Below, piece by piece: positions 10,240 through 23,469 of a stretch of DNA of 64,000 bases; within the stretch, counting starts at the first letter, position 1, and the number at the start of each line of letters is the position of its first letter. Location: NCBI RefSeq assembly GCF_008831285.2, contig NC_045142.1, positions 16,309,354-16,373,353 on the forward strand, read 5' to 3'. This DNA comes from Nymphaea colorata (Eukaryota; Streptophyta; Magnoliopsida; Nymphaeales; Nymphaeaceae). The notes beneath the pieces are model-generated. The model saw only the letters and a program-made list of their open reading frames with translations, did no database searches and was not told where the DNA came from. Both the position numbers and the translations under genes were made by a program.

Positions 10240-12999
10240 TCATTAGAATAAATATGCATTTGCTTTATGTTGATGAACAACTCATATTTTTATAGACCAT
10301 GTAAATTTGTTTCCTAAAGAAGAAAATTTATAACCTGAAATAGAGAACTTGTCTTCAGTTTCAGAAGAAGAAAGTAATGAAGAATGATTGCATAGAACAA
10401 ATGAAGAAGATGACTTCACTTCATGGGATGAAAACTAAGAATTCATTTGTTCTTACTTTAAATAAAAAATGGCTTGATTTATGTTGTAAACTTCAAGTCA
10501 TGAGCCCTATAAACTGTTGTTACTTGTTAATTGTTAGTTATATTTACACTAGATTGCTTGTTTCTGTTTTCCTAATTTTTATTTCTTGCTTATTAGTTAT
10601 TTTTCATGTCATCCTATTAATTTCTCATTTATTTTATTTTCTCTTATTTTTTATATTTTTTATTTTTAAAAGTTTCTTTTTTTTCACTTTTTCCAAAAAA
10701 AGCAAGCTCACCATATTATACTCATAAAAAACCTCATTGTTTAAAACCCGAAAATGATATTTGTGAATCTACTTAAAAACAAACAAGAAATAAAACAAAA
10801 TACAATTGAATCTATAATTAAACCAAGTGAATTAGCATTCTACAAGGTATCAATAAAACTAATTGGAGAAAGGACTTTATTTTAAAACATTTCTATCTTT
10901 ACATAATCCGCAACTAACTTGACTTCTATTGGAAATAGATGCTGGCTAAAACAATTTCAATCACAACAAACTGAATTAACTAAAAACGGCACCTAGATCA
11001 AGCAAAAATTAACAATAAAGACCAAATTAGATCAATTCAAGGAACAACATATAATCCTTAGAATAAATAAAGAAATTAAACTTCATTGAAACATCTAGGA
11101 ACAACAAGATGTAGCCATTCTAGGTTTAAAGAGATAATTTGCTTTGACTATCCTAACATAAAACATTGTCTACAAAGGAATTGTGTTAAAGCTAAAACAA
11201 GCAAACCTTTCTAAAATATTCACTGAAAGATGAATTGAGGTTATTTGGTCAACCATCATGCCTATTCCTACAATATTTGTCAAATCTCTAAAAAATATCC
11301 ACAAACGGTCACAATTTGCTTTCAAGGAAATGTCACCCATACATAAACTGACATTCAACCACATATATGCAAAAACAAACTTGTCATAAAAATGGTTTGA
11401 AATTGACACACAAACATGAATAATGCAAAACTAGCAAATAAGAACCAAAAGCATAAAAACTACCTAAATATAAACTAAAAACTTGATTGGATTAAAGAAT
11501 AAACACATTATATTAGCTGTAAATTCAAACTAAATGCTTGGCTATCTATTGTGTGCACCCTAATAACTAGGTCAATTATGTAGAAAGGTAACAAATGCTC
11601 ATACAATGTTTGTAAAATATTAAATTATGCCGAAAGTATGTTTACAAGCAAAATCTTACATTTCACATGTAGACCGCTTGATGAGCATATTTATGCTTAG
11701 CTCCATTAAGTCATGCGGGATGTCTACAAAAGATGAGACCCAATCTATTTGGTATAAGGACTGATCATTGGTGGCACCTTTACCGTGGAAATCAAACCAA
11801 GGACTACATTATATCAATCTAATGTCTAAATATTGAATATTTTCTAATTCCTAAATTTATTAAAGCAATCGTGCAGTAATTTTGAAAGAAGTTAAATTTA
11901 GCATCTAAGTGGATCATCATTCATCAGGCTTGATGAACAAGAGAGCTCCAATCAAAAGAGAATATCCATTCGTTGTTCATCTTAGATACATACAAACAGG
12001 AACCTAGACAAACATGACGCATGCAACTAGATCACACATGATCAAGACGTGGTCTCTAGGGGTTAGGGGCTATACTTGGCATAATGGTCTACGACATGAC
12101 CATAGGGATTCAATTCAACGCCACTTGATGGAAGATCAATTCAATAAGAGATCTAACATGTCAATTTCTATAGAATTTATGATCCAATAATCTGATCCAA
12201 GTTCACGTCAATGATACACGTAATGATCCAAAGATCTAATGTCCAAAATCCAGTTCAAGAGTTCTATTAATTGAGTTCTAAAGATCCACTATCATAACCC
12301 AAATTGAACCATTGAATCTAAATCAAGGTTCTAAGAGTCATCTAGGTTCTATAAGATCCCAAATTCCAAATCGTATAATCTAAGGCCCAATGCAATTATG
12401 ATCCAAATTTGAAATCCAATATCATCAAATTCCAATATCATCACATTTTAGATATTTAAGATGCAACATCCAAATTCAAGATTCAATCATATATGAGATC
12501 TGATATCATTATGATCCAAAATTTTATTCAAGAAATCATGTCAAATTTAAAATCACCTAAAGTTAATGCGGACCAAAATTAGGGTTTCATTTAGAGGGCT
12601 TTAATATCTGGTCCTAAAATATGTTGAAGTAAGGTCTAGAAGGGCTCAGTCAATAGTTCTAATTCTAAGACCTTGGGATTGAGTTGAGGGTTCTAAAGCT
12701 GGTCTAGGTTGTGCCTTACAAGACACACAAGGGGCTTGATCTAAGCTACATCTGTATATGAACCTAGTGTTTTCAAAATATGGTTTTAGAAAGACTTTGA
12801 TTTGGAAAAGCATTCTGAAAGATATGGTTTCTAAATTATGTTCTGCTAAAAAGTAGGCTAAATTAGGGTTTTCATATGCCCAGACTACCATCAAAGACAC
12901 AATACTAGTCCTATTCAATTTAATTCCTAAGTAAGTCATGTTATATGCAGCATTTGTGTTGGCCATGGTGCATCATATAAACCAGTGTGTACATGCATG
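10240..12999. other. AT-rich spacer, GATCCAAA-rich part
   Basis: No gene is recognisable. At 12,190-12,560 short words such as GATCCAA, CCAAATTC, AATCCAATATCA and GTTCTA recur irregularly, as in the inverted-repeat arms, but without a fixed period. The frames at 10,377-10,727 and 12,646-12,966 have no family resemblance and I do not call them. Confidence 0.5.
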
Positions 13000-13620
13000 T
13001 GTAAGTCTAAACAACATAACAAAGGGAAACTATATGCATGATGCAAAAAGCAAAAGACTAAAACATAGTATTGAAATTAAATAACTAGAATGGAAAAATA
13101 GAAAGGAGGGGTCGACATGCATGACCTCCACGACCTATTCTAATGAAAGGAAAATTAAACTTTAAGTAAGGAAGCAGGAAATAAATCTTCTTAACTCATG
13201 ATTAAGAAGCAAACTAGCCTGGATGTAACTATAGAAAATACATATCTATGCTTGTTGTGCTCTAAGCATGCTAAGATAATAGAAAATTACCAAACCCATG
13301 CTACTAAGAAATAAAAGAAGAAAAAAGAAATTATCGCATTTGTTGTACTCCTGAAGGCAGGACCTGGCTCATAAAGGATTGAGATCAAGTAGGCTTGGTT
13401 TATCACTATTGTGACTTGAACTAAGGTCTCGGCTCCAATATTTTGGAGATTTAGTTTAATTCAACAAAGCCAAACCATTTGAGTATCATATTCGAAATTT
13501 CTCCAATTTACTATGCCTATAACAACTTTTGGAATTCTCATTGCCTAAAGGAGACAAAACCCCTTTTCATAGCCTCCTTGAAAGAAAAAACTCCTCTCCA
13601 AGAAGTGATACATGAGTTTT
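13000..13620. repeat. Diverged direct repeat, right copy (possible old LTR remnant)
   Basis: Partner of 3,880-4,500; see there for the shared words. Roughly 9.1 kb separates the copies. Confidence 0.4.
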
Positions 13621-15574
13621 TTTTGGAGGATCATGTCATGCTACCTCAATCATAGGTTAAAGTAGTTAAAAAATGGAAAATATTAACGTTGTACTGCAAA
13701 TGATATTTTTGACATTCTATGCTTGATTCTCAACGAAAACAATTTTTTTGTCAACTGAGAATTGATGTACACATGAGAGCTATGTAGAGTTTGTCAACCT
13801 CTACTGATGAAGATCTGAGTGAAATTAAGTAGAACGTGTGGCATAAAAACCATATATTATAGAATACATATATAATTGGCGTCAGAATGAGTGCATCCAG
13901 GTTTAGTGTATATAGATACTAGATAGTGTTTTTATATTGAGATCCAGAGTATGATCTGAATTCAAAGAAAGTCTTGGAAAACATATCATAGATATTATGT
14001 CCAATCTATTTTGGAGGTCTGAGTTCAGACATCTGAAGTTGAAATATAGATTTGAAGAGATACAAATCGTAGATTTAGGATGTGATGCTGAGATCTAAAT
14101 CAAGATATGGAGACCTAAAATAAGTGGCATGCCCTTGCCAGGCTTAGTCCGGGTTAGGTAGTTCAGTTCATGATGACCCTGACCAAGTCAAGTTCTAAGT
14201 TGGTCTAGATCTAACTAGACGTGGGTTCCACTGAGCTCAAGCTCAGACTAGCTCAAGCCAGGTTCAATTCTAGGCTCATCTAGGTGGAGACCTACTAGGT
14301 TCAATTCTAGGCTCATCTAGGTGGAGACCTACTAGGTTCAGTTCTAGGCTTCTAGGTTCATACACAACCTATACTTAGGTTTATGTGGCACATAACTTAT
14401 GTTTCTGCAGATAAAATGCGTGTATTATGCTTGGATAGTTTTACCCTTGGCATGAAAACTGACTTCTATTACCCATGTGGGCAATCTGACCACATTAACT
14501 GTGGACCAACTCTAGGCCTCAGCATTTTCCAAGTTTCAACTCAAAATCCTCTTGTTTGCAATGCATTTTCATAAAATGGCTGATGTCTAAATGGCTCTAT
14601 ATGCAGAGAACATGAAGGGCATTGTGAGAAAACAAGATTTAGTGCATGCCAACTCCATCTGAGGATTGCAATTGCACACAATCCTCTAAACTAAGAATGC
14701 TTAGATTTAGCAGTGATGAATATAATCCTAGTTCTTTTTTCAAGCTGACTATCTTTGGTTGAGCTCAAATTGTACTCAGATCCTGTCAAAAAGGTGAGAA
14801 AGTGATCGTGTAATCAGACAACTTGGTCTAGAGTTGAAATCGATACCATTTACCTCAAAATAACTTAGGTTTAAGTTAGTATGTATTGAGATGATCCTAG
14901 CTTAAGCTTGGTTAGATTTGTGGATATCATAGTGATTTAACTTGGATTAGTGAGCTAACTTAGTTTAGAGTGAGCTAATTTGAGTTAAGCTAAAGCTAGT
15001 GAGCTGATTCTAAAGGGCTCCTGAAAACTTGTGAAGGATAGAATTGTCCAGTTGAACTACTGTCAATCAATTCTCAAAGTTCCTAGGGTTTTTTGAAGTT
15101 TAAGGACAAAAAGTAATTTGGCAAGGTGGCAGCAACCAGCTAACACTAGTGGTTCTAGATTTCTAGGTGTTTAACACTTAAATGAAATAGGTGTGGACCT
15201 AATTTAGGTGGCAGCTATTGTGTTTGAAATGCCTTTGAAATCCAATTCAAAAACAACATAGTGAACAATAAAATGGTATTCAACCAAGTAGATAATTTTA
15301 GGTTTTATAGAGAATCAACAGTGAGTATCAAAAGCAAGCAAACAATGAAGGAACACATGACGTGAGCAACTAAAACAAAGCATATAAAATAGCCTAATGA
15401 AGACAACCCTATTAGAACAATTTAATGATCGACCTAGTATATATATCATTTTCCAACAATGATGCAAAAATTTTTTCACGCTTTTCTTCAAATTTACTTT
15501 AAGAAAATAGCTTTGGACCAGCATCCAAATATTAAATGGCTGGGGAGCTTACTAAGCAAGTCAAGGATGCAATA
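13621..15574. other. AT-rich spacer
   Basis: Non-coding as far as I can see. At 14,860-15,010 AGCTAA/GAGCTA/TTAGTT words recur without regular period. One short tandem repeat is listed separately. Confidence 0.5.
14261..14350. repeat. 37-bp tandem repeat, about 2.4 copies
   Basis: Units start at 14,261, 14,298 and 14,335 with GGTTCA(A/G)TTCTAGGCT and include CATCTAGGTGGAGACCTACT. The first two copies are identical, so this duplication is young compared with its surroundings. Confidence 0.9.
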
Positions 15575-15790
15575 TTGAAAAGACAAGTCATAGGCATGAC
15601 TATTGTAACTAAAATCAAGAAAAATCTTAAGGAAAGTATCAAGGAATGAAATCGTAAAATAAGTTAACCATATCTCCAATATTATCTACATTATTATTCT
15701 CATTTATTGTATGCATGTTGTTGTACTTATCATGTATCAAATCACTCTAAGTGATATAATTTATACTTAATATATAATTCCCATGTAGCA
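15575..15790 (+). repeat. Probable 5' LTR remnant of the copia element
   Basis: Shares with 19,020-19,208 the ordered words ATCAAGAAAAA, AAGGA(A/T)TGAAATC, TCCAATATTA, TTCTCAT, TTATCATGTATCAAA and TTATACTTAAT. Outer ends are too diverged to place exactly and I see no clear primer-binding site after it. Confidence 0.55.
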
Positions 15791-16439
15791 TTCAATGCAT
15801 TAATCAGAAGTAGGGGTCATAAATTTCAACCGAAGCTGAGGTTGATACCAAGCTCATGGTGCTGGCCAAAACTCAAGTCAATGAACCAATTCAAATCCTA
15901 GTATTGTAGGAGAATTGTCATTGAAGCAAAGGCTTGCTAGAATATGTCTAAAGCTCTATCAGCATCCAGATATAAGTGTTACTAAGAACATATCTAAATT
16001 CGGTCATTAGATGGAAAACAGGGCAGCCTATCAAGTTATGGGTTTAATTATTGTTGAAAATAACTTGCTCTATCTACTGCTCATGTTGGAGATAAATTCT
16101 TATGTTCTGGTATCTTTCATATTGAAGAATACCCTTCATTTTCCTATGGTATCAAATAATATTCTATTTGAGGGCAATTTTACTAATGATACTAACTTCA
16201 TATTTGAGTTTTCACCAATAAGTTTTGTGACCAAAAGACCGGGATATAGGCAAGGATAGAGTGTAGGGGCCAAAGACACGAGCAAGGCTCTATCCAATTA
16301 GAGCCAAATCCCATCTTAACCTATTTGCCACCATGGAAAAATGAATTGTCTAATGCAAATTTAGGACACACAAATGCAAAGAAAATTGCTAAACTTAGTT
16401 CTATGAAACTAAGTTTCAATAAACAACTCAACGTTTCAT

Positions 16440-18760
16440 CATCAGTTTGTTAGCACGGTCAATCCAACAAAGCTTGAATAACTTACGGTTTGCTCGGTCT
16501 AGTTTTAAGGCATCTCAACTTTTTGAACTGTTGCATAGTGAAGTTTGGGGGTCCTCTCTAGTCATTGGAGTAGTGGTTCATCAATTTTATTTGCTAATAG
16601 TTGACAACTTTTCAAGTTTACTTTGTTATTTCCAATGAAAAATAGGTCAGATGTTGATGATTGTTTTATTTTTTAAAAAGTTATTTTTGAAAATAACTAG
16701 AAAATTTTATTAAGGTTTTTAAATCAAATAATGGTGGAGAGTTTTATAGCAATGTGTCTCAACTACATTTGAAATATCATCAGATTGTCCATCACTACCC
16801 ATTTTCACACACCCTTGAGCAAATCAAGTTTTGTTGAATCCAAGCTCCATCATATGGTGTAGGGAACATTAGCCATGATTTATGATACCAAGCCTAGAAG
16901 TGGTTTTTTGGGTAGAGGAATTTTGTATGGCAATATTTGTTATCAAGCATTTGCCATTATGGAAGCTATTCCTTGTAATTCTTGTTTTGCCAGGATCCAG
17001 ATTACTCTCAAAAATAACCATTTGGAGCTATTTACTACCTTCTAATGAATAATAAACACAAAATTCAGTCAAAAAGCACTCCATACATCTTTGTAGGGCA
17101 TGGCTCAAGGCAGACCTTAATGCTCTATGTTTTGTATATCTCAATGCTTCCTGTGTTTGATTATGAAGCAAGCTATCAAGGAGAGCAATTTTTATAGATC
17201 CATGAAAATAAATCTTCAACATTGGGGACTCACTCCAAAATAAATGCAAGATCATCCTGCAACCATCTTGCAAACTATTGGTAATCTAGTCAGCCAAACC
17301 AACAAAAATCCTTCTCATGTGTATCTTAGTCAACCAGAAGATCTTGATCCAAAACCTACCCCTAATGATCCACTATCTGAGCTTGAGCATCACCTAAATG
17401 AACCACTATCCGAACTTCCGCATGACCCAAACACCTCAGCATCCTTCTATGAACGTCAATCTCAATCCAGTACCACAACAAGCCTAGAACCCATCGTCGT
17501 ACCTAAATCTTCACCTTGCATACTTTGACCAAGGAACTGTGTTCATATGGTCATGGTTCATGACAAGGTTTCTCAAACCCAAAGTCTTCTTGTCTATCTC
17601 CTCTAGTAACAAAAACCCTCTCTTGAAACTGAGCCTACTACCTATACCCAAGTTGTAGGCATGGCAGTTGGTCGCCTTTCAACAACATTTCAATTTATAG
17701 TCTCCAAATAGGTGTACAAGGTGAAGAGAAATGTCAATGGAACTGTCTCTCACAATAAAGCTTGTTCAATGGCTAAGAACTATCTTCAAGATGTTGGCCT
17801 TGATTATAGTGAAACATTTAACCCAGTCATTAGATCCACTACAGTATATGTTTTCAATGTTCTTTCTACTCAATATGGGTGGACTCTACCCTAACTAGAT
17901 TTCAATGCTCAGTTTTTGAAATCAGCTAGAAGGATATGAAGATCCTAAATATCCTGGATACATATGTAAACTTGATAAAGCAATTTATCAGTGTAAACAT
18001 ATTGCAAGAGCTTGGTACCAATGGTTGAGTGAGTCCTTGACAAACCATGGTTCATGATCTCTCAGTTAGATACCTTATTGTTTGTTATCAAACATGCCAA
18101 CAATCATGCTTATTTTTTTCATTTATGTTGATGATCTTATTATCACAAGGTTGGTCATTGCTAAAATGCAGCAAGTCGTCCATCAACTTGTGACATCCTT
18201 CTCTATCAAACATTTGGGTCCACCTTGCTATTTACTAAGTGTCGAAATTAAGGAGGCAAAAAACATATCCTTCTCTCTCAATATAATTATATTCAAAATG
18301 TTCTCTAGAGAAGTAGACTTCAAGATGCCAAACTAGTGTCAATGCGAATGAGCCCAAGTACCAACCTTCAGGGTGATGTATTAAGCTTTGTGAATCATCA
18401 ACATTGTCAAAATACCATTGATGCTCTCTTATACATATCAAGCATGTTAGTTTGTCCACAACCCCCACTTGTCATTGGAGTCCATAAAATGAATACTTTG
18501 CTATCAAAAAATGTTATAGACTACATTTATGGTTATCTGATTCTCTTCATTTTTGGTGGTTATGCTGATGCGGAGTGGACTAGCAGTCAAGATGAAATAG
18601 GAAGTCCATGGAGGTGTGGTTATTCTTTACCAACAAATGCCATCTACTGGGTTCAAGGAAACATAGATTGAGTACCAAGGCTGAGTACAAATTGTTGGCA
18701 GAGGTAGCAAGAGGGGTTGTTATGCCTAATATCATTGTTTGAAGAGTTCAGCATCTCTCT
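16440..18760 (+). pseudogene. Ty1/copia polyprotein remnant (integrase, RT, RNase H)
   Basis: Broken pieces of a copia pol polyprotein appear in the normal order. Integrase: LRFARSSFKASQLFELLHSE followed by VWG at 16,480-16,560, then VDNFSS, KNRSDVDDCF and a NNGGEF-like DDE region near 16,725. Reverse transcriptase: VYKVKRNVNGTV at 17,712 followed by QDVGLDYSETFNPVIRSTTV, then EGYEDPKYPGYICKLDKAIY at about 17,930, and the catalytic FIYVDDLIIT with YVDD at 18,124-18,135. RNase H: GGYADAEWTSSQDEIGSP at 18,560 and a TKAEYKLLAEVA-like end at 18,670. Stops and frameshifts are many; for example the usual KWVYK has TAG in place of Trp at 17,709. It cannot encode an active enzyme. Confidence 0.9.
18124..18135 (+). 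other. Reverse transcriptase YVDD active-site motif
   Basis: TAT GTT GAT GAT encodes the YVDD box of copia reverse transcriptase within FIYVDDLIIT; the surrounding frame stays open from 18,082 to 18,336. Confidence 0.9.
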
Positions 18761-19015
18761 GTCCTAGACACTGGATCTATGGTGTGATAATATTGGAGCG
18801 TTATAGTTGGCTGCCAACCTGATTTTCTCACTCAAATGAAACATGTTGAAACAGATTTTCCCTTTGTTCATTATCAAAAGAAATTTGAGAATTCAATTCA
18901 ATCCTTCTAATGAATAATTTGCATGTGGACTTATCAAAGCACTTCACACTACCAAATTTGAACTATTCATATTCAAGCACAATGTTGTGAACCCCATGTT
19001 AAAGGTAGATGGGTA

Positions 19016-19740
19016 TGTTAAAGCGAGTTACAAGCAAGATTCTTGTAATAGCAATCAAGAAAAAACTTGTGACAAGAATTAAGGATTGAAATCACATGAC
19101 AAGGAAATATCTCGATATAGTCCAATATTAACTACGTGATTGTTCTCATAAGTTCTATATGTTTTAGTGTAATGTTATCATGTATCAAAAATAAGAATTA
19201 TACTTAATTAGGGCTGCACAATGAGCCGAGCCAACATGGGCTCGACTCGAACTTGCTCAAAAAAACTTGGCTCGTGCTTGACTTGTTTACAAATGAGCCG
19301 AGTTCGAGCATCCAAAGATACTCGAAATGATAAACGAGTCAAGTTCGAGTTTCAAGAACTTGACTCGTTCATACTCGACTTGACTCGCAAACCCTTTATT
19401 CTATATAATATTGCCCAAACCGGTTTCATAAGTTACACAAGCTAAATGGGTTACACGAGTTCAATGAGTTAATGCTTACATGAGTTAACCACTAAATGAG
19501 TTAAATGAGTCGAGTTCGAGCTCGATTTTGTGTAGTCGAGTCGAGCTCGAGCTTGCTATAAGGAACTCGAGTCGAGTTCAAGCCGAGCTCGAGCTCGAGC
19601 TCGAGTTTTTTGAGCCGAGTCGAGCTCGATCTGGCCAAACTCAGGCTCGACTCAGCTAGTGTGCAGCACTATACTTAATGTAATGAAGAAACACAAAGTG
19701 TTGTGCATGTCTCAGTGCTCAAATTTCATTATCTCTCATT
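19016..19740 (+). repeat. Probable 3' LTR of the copia element, interrupted
   Basis: Begins around TGTTAAAGCGAGTTACAAGC (TG start usual for copia LTRs) and matches the 5' copy until TTATACTTAAT at 19,208. A 463-bp hAT MITE then interrupts it, and sequence resumes at 19,680 with TTTCATTATCTCTC nearby. The right end is not sharply defined. Confidence 0.55.
19209..19671. mobile_element. hAT-type MITE with 8-bp target duplication
   Basis: A 463-bp element flanked by a perfect 8-bp direct duplication TACTTAAT (19,201-19,208 and 19,672-19,679). Its terminal inverted repeats are TAGGGCTGCACA and, reading in from the right, TAGTGCTGCACA: one mismatch in 12. An 8-bp duplication with TAGGG-type ends is diagnostic of the hAT superfamily. 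The interior is packed with GAGCCGAG, GAGTCGAG and (GAGCTC)n words that can pair extensively, and there is no transposase frame, so it is non-autonomous. It lies inside the copia 3' LTR and is therefore younger than that insertion. Confidence 0.9.
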
Positions 19741-20473
19741 TAACCCTAATATAAAGTGTCAGATCATATCTAGGGGAAATGCATTATCCTAGAGAACTGT
19801 GTAGCAATTTGCTTGCACAAGTAAATAAACTTTTGTTAAAATTAAGCTAATGTAAACATGCAATTCCATAAAATAATGAAAAATAACTAACTATTTTTTT
19901 ACATTTGATTTGAGAAAGAAAACTTAGTTATGGCATAATTAAATGAATATAAAGGAACTACAAAATTACCATGATGATTTAACTGTTTTCTTTTAAGGAT
20001 TTTATGTTCAATGAACACTGCAATTAATCAAGTAATCTGCCTCGGCGCTGCCCTTCACCAGCCAGACTACCTAATTATATCCAATCAAAACTATCTCCAA
20101 TCAGTTAAACAAAAATAATATATCAACTATTCTACGTCCCTAACTACTATCGTATGGCAAACGAGGAACAAATAATACCTAATTTATGGCTGAAACAAAT
20201 TGGATTTGAAATAGCTAAATAGTTATGAATTGGTTAACACAAACTAGTTTACTTAAAACTAACAAACAGTTAAAATATATAGAACAAATAAATGCAATCC
20301 AATGTAGCATTGAACGTTTAACTAAATACAAATACGGCATATTGGAGGTACAATACATGAAAGAGTCATTTCTACATAATGATGATCTGGTCTGAGTTCA
20401 ACTAAGAAAATGGTGTAGGTTAAAATAATTCCAAACTCAACACGCTAAATCAAGACTAGCTCGAGTTTATTAA
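19741..20473. other. AT-rich spacer
   Basis: No coding or RNA signal seen between the copia remnant and the large direct duplication. Confidence 0.5.
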
Positions 20474-20924
20474 AACGAATCCAGAAGAACAAGAACAGTC
20501 AACTCAAGAAGTTCTTTCTAGGAGTAATTTCAATTTTCAAAAGGTCAAATGAAAAATTTTGCTATAATTTCTATCCTCACGTCACATAATAACCCAAGTG
20601 AAATTCCGCGACGACTTACAAGGATTCAGTTCATTTTCTGTTCTGCAAAGGCGAGTCCGGGTGGCAGCAGTGAAGGTGGGTGGATTCTTCCACCCATCTA
20701 CTCCCTTGGCGGAGGACTGGCAGGCCCGCGGGCAGCAGGGAATGCCACCAACAGCCACCCCTGTGGTGGTGTAGTGGTGATAGGGAGAGAGAAGAAGGGA
20801 GGGTCAAGAAGAGAGAAAATATTTTAAAAAATAAAAATAATAATAACGAAACTAGGCAGCATGAGAGCCGTCCGATCTAAATATTGGGTGGCCCTCGTCT
20901 GCTGTCCATTTAACAATAAAGGCA

Positions 20925-21150
20925 GGAGTCATATATATATCTGAAATTATTCAACCATCTAATTAAAACCAGCCATCTGATGCAAACTGATAGTTGAGAG
21001 AAAAATGTGGGAACGAATACTATCAATTAAAAATGTCCTTCACATTTTTGTCTTCATTTTTCTTTTAACCATCTATCATGCCGATGGTTCTAATTAAATT
21101 GTTGTGTGACTCTAAAATGCGAGTCACTATATATATATATATATATATGT
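20925..21150. mobile_element. MITE-like hairpin element, copy A
   Basis: The left part has GAGTCATATATATA, CAACCATCTAATTAAAACCA and the right part, inverted, has TAGTGACTCGCATTTTAGAG, CAATTTAATTAGAACCAT and ATAGATGGTTAAAAG. The equivalent in copy B is at 26,970-27,180. Ends merge with TA tracts, so the exact termini and target duplication are not resolved. Confidence 0.55.
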
Positions 21151-22494
21151 GAGAGAGAGAAAGAGAGAAGTCAAGTTAACTTAGTTGAAAGTGTTTTCTT
21201 GGTGGAATGTGAAAATGTCTCTTTATAACACAAAAGAAAAAACATTTTTTAACATTTCTCTAGAGCAACAATTTTTTTTGTCACAAAAAGCATCACGTGC
21301 ACTCTGCTCGACTGGGAATCCAACCAACCGAAGATTGATACTTCTCAAATCAACATGTGAGTGCATGGATATGTACGCCACATGTGATATCAAAACAACT
21401 TGCGCTATAATATTGTGGGAAAATATTGTGCTTAGGCGTATGCATATATGCACTAATATACTTTCATTCAGCTGCCCATAATCATATTTACGCTTATTAT
21501 ACGTTGAACTAAAATTATAGAATCAGCAACATTTCTACCGCGGGCTCAACTTGAAGCTTTACGCTTTATTATAAGTTGAACTAAAATTATGAAGTCAGCA
21601 ACATGTCTGCTGTGGGCTCACTTGAAGGTTGTATTTAGAAAGAGAGTTTTCACACATAATTCTACAAATTTTGTTAGCCAAAGAGAAAGAAACCTTCCCT
21701 ATTGGTGGTAATTAATCTAAAAAACGAGAAGACTTCTTATCGATGACATTTTCAAAGAACAACTCTTAGACTGATCATTAGGCTGTTGCCAAATTCAATG
21801 ATAACAAAGACTGAACCTTTAAATTAGAACTTTCGTCTTTTTTTCCTTTTAGCATTTTGATAGGCAAGGACTTAACAAGCCTGTAGTTTTGAAGTCATGG
21901 CTGCTACCAATAGGAAGAATTAATCTAGCGATGTAAAGGAATTAGGTCTATTCGAGCACTCCTGATCTAATCTTTAGCCGGCTGTACTGGATCTGGTAAA
22001 GAAGTTTGGATCCAGTTACTAGTTAGATCAATATTCAACATGCAATTCCATACCCAAATGAGATACAATAGAATCCCTCCCTCTTACATATAGACCTGAA
22101 TCCGTGTTTGGTTTTAAAAAGTAGAAGTTAAACCCGATGACAAAAATTTAATGTGGTCAGGCTGGATTCTACAAATGTTGGACCCAACCCAAATCCAAAT
22201 CATTTACATCCCTACTTAAATGCAAATCTGAACCAATAAGTGCAGGCCTTTTGTTGATCAACTTTAATGAATTCTGCACTTTGTATCAACGCGAGATGGT
22301 GAAGCAACATTCTGATAATTCTCCCCAAGATCATTAACACCCCTATACATCTGTGGTGGAGCCACATGTGGGCAGTCACGGACACCAGCCCTTCAAAGTT
22401 TTTATTTTCATATTGGCATCTTTAAATGTTTGTTGTTCTATGCATATGGATGCCACTTAAGATATAACAGTTTCACAATTAGAGTCTCTCAGGC

Positions 22495-22730
22495 CAAATT
22501 TTCTAGCTCTGCCACTGCTGTACAAAAGGGTGGAGATAGGACTGCCGCAAGGGCCATGGCCCGCCCCCGCCCACCCCTCATTTATTAAAAAATCAAAAGT
22601 TTATATATGAATTTTAAAATTTTTCGTTGAGCCTATATAAAAAATTTGAACAATTGTATTTCGACCGCCATCAAGATTTTGAAACCATAGATCGACCCCT
22701 GCAACAAAAACTTCCAAGCACTGCCCTTAG
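22495..22730. repeat. Dispersed GGGCC/AAATTTT repeat family, member 1
   Basis: Contains the family signature: a GGGCCATGGCCC core, an AAAATTTTT/ATATA central part, TTGAGCCTATATAAAA and an end resembling a plea of AGCTCTGCC (here CAAGCACTGCC). Other members are near 28,415, 32,655, 36,553, 42,580, 44,385 and 50,945. No coding capacity. Confidence 0.55.
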
Positions 22731-23469
22731 CTATACATAATGTTTTTCCAGTAGCTGACCTCTTGTCGAGCAACAAATTAGTGAACTCCTGCAGTTATGA
22801 GGCCATGAAGAATGTTTGTCCAATTATATGTCTAAGCAGGCAGGGACGTATTGGTCTATAGCTTGTAAACAGGTGCACTTTGGGATCATGGGTTCATTGC
22901 ACTAATATGGTAAATCAATTGTTTCCTTTTCATTTCAAAAAGTCTGAGCATTTTATTGGTTTAAACATATATTCCCTCAAAAAAATAAAAAACAGGTTGT
23001 TGGGTGGGTAGGAGTATTTCATCTTGCTTCCCAACAAGATGTCTATAGTTCCACCCTTCCCTCCATACCCCTAGTGTACGTACCATGCCTGATTTTGGTG
23101 CTTCAAGGTGATGCGTCCACTATTCTTTAACTTGAATATGGGTCCACCTTTTTTACAACACAAAAAGTTAACACTTCAAGAATTTGAAACACAAACTAGT
23201 CACCTACTAGCCTCCATCTTGTCTATTGAGCCTACCCACTTGGGGATAAACAAAAACTTGGTTATTGTAATTGCTGTCACCAAACATTTAGCATTCATCT
23301 TCAGGCTGCTTATCATTTTAGATTGTTTTTAGCTTTTTAAAAGACAGCTTTGGCTAATAGGCTGAACTCTAGAAACATGCTTTTTGTTCTCGAAGGAGAG
23401 TAGACAACCTCATTAGTTATTTATTAATTCATCTCTTCTCGTTTTGCTATTTTTTCAACAAAGTTGCAT

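Noticed and set aside
10377-10727. 116-aa frame with a hydrophobic tail
   Set aside because: The tail is a T-rich tract (Leu/Phe/Ile); no family motif and no splice or promoter context.
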